A DNA stretch of 25,580 nucleotides, from contig MFFY01000047.1 in the NCBI GenBank assembly GCA_001778055.1, positions 1,321-26,900 of the forward strand, read 5' to 3'. The translations under genes were made by a program, and so were the position numbers. The notes under the pieces were generated by a model. The model saw only the letters and a list, made by a program, of their open reading frames with translations. It was not told the DNA's origin and searched no databases. Positions 20,632-25,580 of this stretch are shown here, one piece after another (the first letter of the stretch is position 1; each line of letters opens with the position of its first letter). This stretch comes from Candidatus Falkowbacteria bacterium RIFCSPLOWO2_12_FULL_45_13 (lineage in GTDB: Bacteria; Patescibacteriota; Patescibacteriia; Patescibacteriales; GWC2-42-12).

Positions 20632-23091
20632 TTAGTCTGCTCTTTCAATCATGTTCAAATCAGCATTAGTTATGCCCAAGCTTAAATATTTCATTATTTT
20701 AAAAGCCGCCTCGCCGTCTTTCAGATAATATCTTTTCTTATCAATCGGCGAGACATACCAGGCTTCGCCGTTGGCTTCAACTTGCAAAAGTATTCTTCCG
20801 CTTAGCTTAACCGCCAGCTTCTCGTCAATTTTTATTTTCCCCGGACAGCGCGGACTGTAATTATGAAAAACTTCGGTGCTGTCAAGATAGCCGTCGCCGT
20901 CGGTATCTTGATTGCAGGCTTGCGTGCCGATCGCTTTTTCCAGCGCGTCAGGCAAGCCGTCATGATCGCAATCCGCTTCTCCGCCGGCCGGTAAAATACC
21001 AACCGGTATTTTGTTCAAATCGCTGTTTTTTATTCCCCACCCCGATCTTTTCATTATGGCGTAAGCGGCCGCGCCGTCTGGCACGTAATATCTTTTTTTA
21101 TCCCGCGGATTCAAATACCAGGCTTGGCCGTTTGATTCGGTTTGCAATAAAATCCGCCCGTTTAATTTATCAGCTAACCAGGAAGCGCTTGAAGATGAGA
21201 TGGCTGAAGCCGAAAAAGTTATGGTTTGGCTGTTGACCGACTCAGCCGCTATTTTAATATCCCAAATCGTCGCCTCTCGGCCATTCTTATCCTTTAAGTT
21301 TAGGGCGTAAGTGCCGGCAGGCAAAGCCGCGGCGCCTCGGCCGCGGCTATCAAACGCAAGTCTTAAGACATTCTTTCCCAAAATTTTATTTTTCTTCGCG
21401 TCTTGGCTTTGCTCATAGATATAAACAGCCGTGCCTTGATTAAAATTATTGCCGGTCGCGTCAATGGCGGTTAAGCTTAAACCGCTTATAGCCAAATTAA
21501 CTCGGGTATCGGCCCCAGCCGTGACGTTGATGTCGGATTTATCAAAAACCATCTCGTTATATTTTATTGAAATCAGATATCTGGCGATGTCTTGATATTG
21601 CACCGGGTCTCCGCCGCTGACATAAATAACGGCTTGTCCGTAAGCATTGGTTTTCATGTCCGCCACCAGGTTATCGCCGATTTTTAACACATTATTATCA
21701 ATATCCTTTTTTACAAGATAGAGAGAAAAATTGTAATCCTTAAGTAAACTGCCGTTTAAGTCGCGGGCGGTCAGGCTAAGGCCGGACAAATTCTTGACTA
21801 GAATCTTATTTTCTCCGCAATTGAATTTGATATCGTCATAAAACCAGAAAGCGCCGACATTGGCATTTTTATCGTAAAGCTTTAAAATATACGACTTGCT
21901 TGAATCTGGTCTAAAAGTAACCGTACCATGGCCTAAATCATCGGTAACGCCACTGACGATAAGCGCGCCGGGCGCGGGCACGTTATTGGCGTTTACTTTT
22001 TTTTCATATAATTTCAGTTTTATTCCGGCAATATAATCGCCGGCAGCTTTTCTGGCCACCACGTTCAAGGTTGAATTGGCAGCGCAAGCCAGCTCGGCGG
22101 TGGCGCTATCCGAGATATCAAAAACCTTAATGGTTCTGGTCAAGTCATTAATGGTAATATCGGGAAAATTATGATAATCGCCGCCGCTTTTCTTTATCCT
22201 GGCCCAGTAAACTCCGGCCGGATATTCAAATAAAACATAACCATAGCGATCAACGCTTAGTTGTTTGATAAACTTACCGACCGCTTTTCTGCCGGAGGCG
22301 TCAATTTCTTGCTCAAAAAATTCAACCATGGTCCCAGCCGGCAGATTATTGGTATTTTTATCTCTGAACTTTATCATGAGATCGCTGAAAACATAATTTA
22401 AGACTTTGGTTTTTTTGTCCTCCAAATTTATATTGTAAAGAATAAATTCGCTGCCGCCGTATCCGGCCGAGGAAAAGACATAGCTAGCCGGCGCTTGACC
22501 AATCGTATGGCTGGCATCCGCCAGGTAAATTGTGTTCCGGCCGGTAACGCCAGAATTTAGATAAGCGATAACCGCGCCTTGTTGTCTGACTGGCCCGCCA
22601 TTAGCGTCATAAGTTTGCGGACTGATAACGAAAGGGATATTTTTCTTAACCGCTCCTTCGGCGTCTCTTAGCTCCAGCCGCAGACCGCTTAAAACAGCGG
22701 TAAAAGTTTTTTCTTCTCCGCAAGCCACGGTTAGCTCGTTATAAAAATAAAATGCGCCGTAAGTAGCATTCTGATCATACATCTTCACCACATAGCTCAA
22801 GCCGACGGGGCTAAAGGCGGACTTACCCTCGCCCAGGACAGGATTAATTTTACCGGAAGCTACAAATTTCCCTGGCCTGATTTTACCGTCAGAATTAATG
22901 GCAGTTTCTGAAATTTCATAAGTTATCCCCGGGATAACCACGCCGGCTTGATCTCTGGCCACTACGTGCACTGTGGCGCTGGCGCAAGCGGTCGAGGCCC
23001 GGGCTTTTTCGGCCAAGATAAAAAATTGGCTGACGGCCAACGCGAGTATAAAAATCTTTAGAAAAATAGCAAACGGGGTTTTATTGGTCAT
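20632..23091 (-). CDS. Secreted multi-domain surface protein with duplicated modules
   Basis: An 819-aa exported protein. A Sec signal peptide (hydrophobic 8-27, likely cut after A-R-A near 32) is followed by two copies of a beta-sandwich-like unit. Copy 1 starts near residue 36 (CASATVHVVARD...VACGEEK) and copy 2 near 337 (CAANSTLNVVARK...FNCGENK). Each has a matched Cys pair, a MYDQNA/LYDKNA...GAF.FY segment and an LSGL.L..RD module. The C-terminus has two copies of a module of about 56 residues, NGRILLQTESNGQAWYLNP...DKKRYY (near 648) and SGRILLQVEANGEAWYVSP...DKKRYY (763-819). Between them is a calcium-binding-like stretch, DCDHDGLPD...DTDGDGYLD. The repeats suggest adhesion or cell-wall association; no enzyme motif is seen. 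It has its own promoter and terminator. Confidence 0.85.
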   Translation of the reverse strand: MTNKTPFAIFLKIFILALAVSQFFILAEKARASTACASATVHVVARDQAGVVIPGITYEISETAINSDGKIRPGKFVASGKINPVLGEGKSAFSPVGLSYVVKMYDQNATYGAFYFYNELTVACGEEKTFTAVLSGLRLELRDAEGAVKKNIPFVISPQTYDANGGPVRQQGAVIAYLNSGVTGRNTIYLADASHTIGQAPASYVFSSAGYGGSEFILYNINLEDKKTKVLNYVFSDLMIKFRDKNTNNLPAGTMVEFFEQEIDASGRKAVGKFIKQLSVDRYGYVLFEYPAGVYWARIKKSGGDYHNFPDITINDLTRTIKVFDISDSATAELACAANSTLNVVARKAAGDYIAGIKLKLYEKKVNANNVPAPGALIVSGVTDDLGHGTVTFRPDSSKSYILKLYDKNANVGAFWFYDDIKFNCGENKILVKNLSGLSLTARDLNGSLLKDYNFSLYLVKKDIDNNVLKIGDNLVADMKTNAYGQAVIYVSGGDPVQYQDIARYLISIKYNEMVFDKSDINVTAGADTRVNLAISGLSLTAIDATGNNFNQGTAVYIYEQSQDAKKNKILGKNVLRLAFDSRGRGAAALPAGTYALNLKDKNGREATIWDIKIAAESVNSQTITFSASAISSSSASWLADKLNGRILLQTESNGQAWYLNPRDKKRYYVPDGAAAYAIMKRSGWGIKNSDLNKIPVGILPAGGEADCDHDGLPDALEKAIGTQACNQDTDGDGYLDSTEVFHNYSPRCPGKIKIDEKLAVKLSGRILLQVEANGEAWYVSPIDKKRYYLKDGEAAFKIMKYLSLGITNADLNMIERAD

Positions 23092-23211
23092 AAATTTAAA
23101 TTACGAATAATCCGCAGGCAGCTAGGGCCTATATAAACAATTAACAAACATTGATAAAACTATTTAATATTAGCTATTTACCAAAAATAGTATACAAAAA
23201 TATAACTAATT

Positions 23212-23240
23212 AATATAGCATATACATAAATAATTGTCAA
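23212..23240 (-). promoter_or_regulatory. Promoter of the surface-protein gene
   Basis: On the minus strand TTGACA (23235-23240), 17 bp, TATATT (23212-23217). This predicts a 5' leader of about 115 nt before the ATG at 23091. The leader is AT-rich, and I see no riboswitch-like fold or Shine-Dalgarno. In the rest of the 486-bp spacer the plus strand has a TATAAT at 23350-23355 with a weak -35. Confidence 0.7.
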
Positions 23241-23371
23241 GGAGCTAGTGGTTTTTTAACATCTTTGGGTAATCTTGATTTATTAATTTTGGCTAAAGCT
23301 TTATGAGCGACTATGATTTTTAGGGCTATGGAAATATCGCTGAAAGTGCTATAATAAATTCAACCATCAAC

Positions 23372-23420
23372 AGGACTTACGCGGTTGACCGGACGGAGGT
23401 TTTTCAAAGGCGTAAGTCCT
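23372..23420. repeat. 49-bp MITE-like element with 11-bp perfect ends
   Basis: AGGACTTACGC (23372-23382) and GCGTAAGTCCT (23410-23420) are perfect inverted repeats. The left end continues GGTTGAC, giving 18 bases shared with the element at 1391. The centre is only 27 bp, so this is either a miniature relic or a solo-end product. It has no coding capacity and no obvious target duplication. Confidence 0.65.
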
Positions 23421-23534
23421 AAGAATACTAACAGGCGGCATATTATTACCAAGCCGTTAACCTGGGAAAAAACTATAAAGATGATAAAAGCCATCGGAAA
23501 AGGCCAATCCGCCTCGTATATAGCCAATTCGTAA
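23421..23534 (+). pseudogene. Possible gene remnant abutting the MITE
   Basis: Directly after the MITE the plus strand is open for 37 codons to TAA 23532-23534. It reads KNTNRRHIITKPLTWEKTIK, then MIKAIGKGQSASYIANS. The composition looks protein-like (helical, basic) but there is no start codon with a ribosome binding site, and I recognise no family. It may be the 3' end of a gene cut by the element, or chance. Confidence 0.25.
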
Positions 23535-23589
23535 TAAGGGGTTTTAGACTAAAAATTCATGCCGAATAATAATTACATTGCCTCCACTT

Positions 23590-24297
23590 ATGGTAAACTC
23601 AAAACAAGATTTAAATAAAACAACTTATGAATCGCTCGCCAGCGTTGATACTTTTGACGCCGCGGATCTAAAACAAACAGAGAAGTATATTTTTGATAAA
23701 TATTTTAAACCGCCGGGAATTATTTTAGACCTGGGGTGCGGCGCGGGAAGAACCACTTATGCCTTGGCTGAGCGTGGTTTTATTGTTGAAGCTATTGATT
23801 ATTCGGAGGCAATGATAGAAAGGGCGAAAAAAAAGCATGCCAATTTATCAGCCGATATCCATTTTAAAGTAATGAATGCCAAACATTTAGAATACGGGGA
23901 TAATTATTTTAATTACGTCTTTTTTTCATTTAACGGCATAGATTATTTGAGCGCTGAACCAGAACGCCGGCAAGCCTTATTAGAAATTTATCGTGTCTTA
24001 AAGCCAGGCGGTATCTTCGCTTTCAGTTCTCATAATTCTCTTTTTATACCGAATAATATGAGAAGAATTTTAAATTTTTTCAAAACAGCTCTTTATGGCA
24101 AGATAAGTCCTTATCGCTTGGAATTTCTTAAATTTGGCCGTCTGCTAACCCACCATATTTCAGTAAAAAATCAAATCGCTGAACTTAAGGCAATTGGGTT
24201 TGAGTTTTTGAAAGTCGTCAGTAAATACAGCGAAAATGAAAAAAAAATTTCCAGAATAGATCCGTATCCTAGCTATGTTTGCCGTAAAAATTATTAA
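23590..24297 (+). CDS. Class I SAM-dependent methyltransferase
   Basis: A 235-aa cytosolic methyltransferase of the Methyltransf_11/25 type. Motif I is ILDLGCGAGRTT, followed by VEAIDYSEAMIERAKKK with the acidic ribose-binding residue, the motif III area NAKHLEYGDNYFNYVFFSF, and VLKPGGIFAFSSHN. The C-terminal third (FFKTALYGK...KAIGFEFLKVVSKY) would define the acceptor, which is unknown. I use ATG 23590; a TTG at 23578 is in frame but has no better signal. It is AT-rich, on the opposite strand to its neighbours, and follows a MITE and a possible gene remnant, so it may be a recent arrival. Neighbouring glycosyltransferase and methyltransferase genes make a glycan or lipid acceptor plausible. 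Confidence 0.88.
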   Translation: MVNSKQDLNKTTYESLASVDTFDAADLKQTEKYIFDKYFKPPGIILDLGCGAGRTTYALAERGFIVEAIDYSEAMIERAKKKHANLSADIHFKVMNAKHLEYGDNYFNYVFFSFNGIDYLSAEPERRQALLEIYRVLKPGGIFAFSSHNSLFIPNNMRRILNFFKTALYGKISPYRLEFLKFGRLLTHHISVKNQIAELKAIGFEFLKVVSKYSENEKKISRIDPYPSYVCRKNY

Positions 24298-24351
24298 ATC
24301 GTGCCCGACAAAAACGTCTCGCCGGGCGGCCATTTGCATTAAAATTAACCC

Positions 24352-24397
24352 GGGTAGAAAAAGCCTAAGATCAGGTTTTGGTTCGGCTTTTTACCCT
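24352..24397. terminator. Bidirectional terminator between convergent genes
   Basis: AAAAAGCC (24358-24365) pairs with GGCTTTTT (24385-24392), and the stem extends outward through GGGTA / TACCC with a bulge. It serves the methyltransferase on the plus strand and overlaps the last codons of the GT2 on the minus strand. A second stem, GCCCG/CGGGC, lies at about 24303-24327. Confidence 0.65.
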
Positions 24398-25231
24398 GAT
24401 TCTTTCCCCCAGCCAGGCGATTAGCAGGCCGGCCGGCCAAGCCAATCTTAGAATCCAATATTCCAATGGCGAATGCCATTTTTTAAAATATTTTAGCATT
24501 GAGTCACGAAAATATCTTTGTTTAACGACTAAATCTAACTGTTTAAAACTCTGGCCCACCAAATCAATGCACTCGGCCGCATTCGCGTACCAAACTTCAC
24601 TGCCGGCCAGTTTAACGCGGCGGCAATAATCAACTTCTTCAAACCATAAAAAGTATCTTTCATCCAATAAACCGATTTTTTCAACCGCCTCTCTTCTAAT
24701 CATAAAAAACCCGCCCCGGATGGTGTCTACCCGGTTGGATTTAGAGTAATCAAAATCATTTCTTAAATATTTATTTAAAATTTTCGGAAACAGGTGCGGC
24801 AGTTTTAAAATTATCGCCAACTGATCCAATATCCCGGGAAAACGGCGCACCTGCTTGATGATAGCTCCGTTTTCATCCACTAATTTACAGCCGGCCACGG
24901 CCGCTTGCTCGTGGCAATTCATCCAGGAAATCACATTTGATAAAGTATCGTCAAAAACTCTCATGTCCGGATTTAAGAGCAGAATATATCTGCCACCGGC
25001 TTGTTTAATGGCCTGGTTGTTGGCGCGGGCAAAGCCCAAATTTTCTTGGTTGGCGATTAACTTAACCTGAGGAAATTCTTTTTTAATCATCCGAACCGTG
25101 CCGTCACTTGAGTTATTGTCAATCACCCAGACTTCAAAACTGGCATATTGGCTGGAAAACAAGGCCCGCAGGTTATCGCTTAACTTTTCCTTGACGTTCC
25201 AGGAAACGATAATAATTGATAGATCTATCAT
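24371..25231 (-). CDS. Glycosyltransferase family 2
   Basis: A 286-aa GT-A fold enzyme with LSIIIVSWNV, VIDNNSSDGT, NLGFARANNQAI, the NPD form of the metal-binding motif (LLLNPDM) and IGLLDERYFLWFEEVDYCRR as acceptor-side signature. It is a rhamnosyl/galactosyl-transferase-like type, paralogous to the protein at 2672-3499. A C-terminal hydrophobic stretch (WILRLAWPAGLLIAWLG) suggests membrane contact. The start codon is 1 bp from the stop of the upstream methyltransferase gene, so the two form an operon. It should add a sugar to a surface glycan precursor; donor unknown. Confidence 0.92.
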   Translation of the reverse strand: MIDLSIIIVSWNVKEKLSDNLRALFSSQYASFEVWVIDNNSSDGTVRMIKKEFPQVKLIANQENLGFARANNQAIKQAGGRYILLLNPDMRVFDDTLSNVISWMNCHEQAAVAGCKLVDENGAIIKQVRRFPGILDQLAIILKLPHLFPKILNKYLRNDFDYSKSNRVDTIRGGFFMIRREAVEKIGLLDERYFLWFEEVDYCRRVKLAGSEVWYANAAECIDLVGQSFKQLDLVVKQRYFRDSMLKYFKKWHSPLEYWILRLAWPAGLLIAWLGERIRVKSRTKT

Positions 25232-25232
25232 A

Positions 25233-25580
25233 TTATTTTAAGCACTTTAATTCAAAATAGATTCCATCGTAAATATTAAACAGCCAATAATTTAAAAATT
25301 TCTTACCGGGTAGGAGATTTCTTATTTTGTGCCGCCGGTCATTATAATTCTCCGCCAGCAATTGCGTTTTTAAGATCTTAAACTTGGCTTTAGTGTAATA
25401 ATGGTATTTATGCTCCGGCGTGAAATACTGGAAACTGTTTTCCGTGAAAAAATGCTGGTGCGTCGGATCGGTAAAGGCACCGCTGGATTTATAATAGGGC
25501 AAACTTATTTTAATAATGGCGCCATGGCGACAAAGCCGATGCCACTCTTCCATGACCGCGATCACGTCGTCTAAGTGCTC
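25233..25580 (-). CDS. SAM-dependent methyltransferase, C-terminal part (runs off window)
   Basis: 115 codons are open to the window edge with no start needed: EHLDDVIAVMEEWHRLCRHG continues upstream of the first internal ATG. The GAIIKISLPYY strand, then SSGAFTDPTHQHFFTENSF and an aromatic YFTPEHKYHYYTKAKF block, match the C-terminal half of methyltransferases often seen in Patescibacteria glycan clusters. Motif I must lie beyond 25580. It is coupled to the GT2 gene with a 1-bp gap. Confidence 0.8.
   Translation of the reverse strand, partial: EHLDDVIAVMEEWHRLCRHGAIIKISLPYYKSSGAFTDPTHQHFFTENSFQYFTPEHKYHYYTKAKFKILKTQLLAENYNDRRHKIRNLLPGKKFLNYWLFNIYDGIYFELKCLK

Overview
The window looks like chromosome from a Patescibacteria (CPR)-type bacterium. 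This is inferred from gene content, not from a marker search. The supporting signs are: a compact run of genes almost all on the minus strand; a TraG/VirB4-like ATPase with two unrecognised partner proteins next to dnaX; a tRNA without an encoded CCA; a secreted protein with duplicated 'GRILLQ...AWY' modules; several adjacent surface-glycan genes; and start codons that mostly lack a clear Shine-Dalgarno sequence. TGA ends genes normally, so the code is not the TGA=Gly variant.

Layout. 125-5834 (minus) is an exopolysaccharide/O-antigen-like cluster: Wzz-like protein, O-antigen ligase/polymerase, GT2, radical SAM protein and GT4, behind a TGGACA-17-TATTGT promoter. 6102-8045 (minus) is a stand-alone leuA with a bacterial leucine attenuator: a promoter, a 26-residue leader peptide with eight Leu codons, competing RNA segments, a terminator hairpin and then a perfect AGGAGG before a GTG start. 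8134-10196 holds a VOC-fold protein, a flavodoxin-fold oxidoreductase, an apparent gene remnant and an endonuclease/exonuclease/phosphatase-family enzyme. 10214-11678 is a cassette bounded by inverted repeats (74 bp of each arm is perfect). It carries a frameshifted Xre-type regulator, an unrecognised 204-aa protein and a divergent promoter with a micro-ORF. It abuts tRNA-Gln(CUG).

11994-20493 (minus) is the housekeeping part: dnaX, a 245-aa protein of unknown function, the TraG/VirB4-like ATPase, a 161-aa protein of unknown function, a dus gene and cysS. 20632-23091 encodes a secreted multi-domain surface protein with its own TTGACA-17-TATATT promoter. After a short MITE-like element come a SAM methyltransferase (plus) and a second glycan block (GT2 and a partial methyltransferase, minus) that runs off the window.

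Small repeats are prominent. Two elements share the terminal sequence AGGACTTACGCGGTTGAC (near 1391 and 23372). Simple repeat families of the ATTCGTAATTCG and TTTTGACATTTTGA types occur in spacers and also inside the reading frames of cysS and dus. The most promising leads are the leu attenuator attached to a leuA that looks foreign, the inverted-repeat cassette with its unknown gene, and the repeats inside coding sequence.
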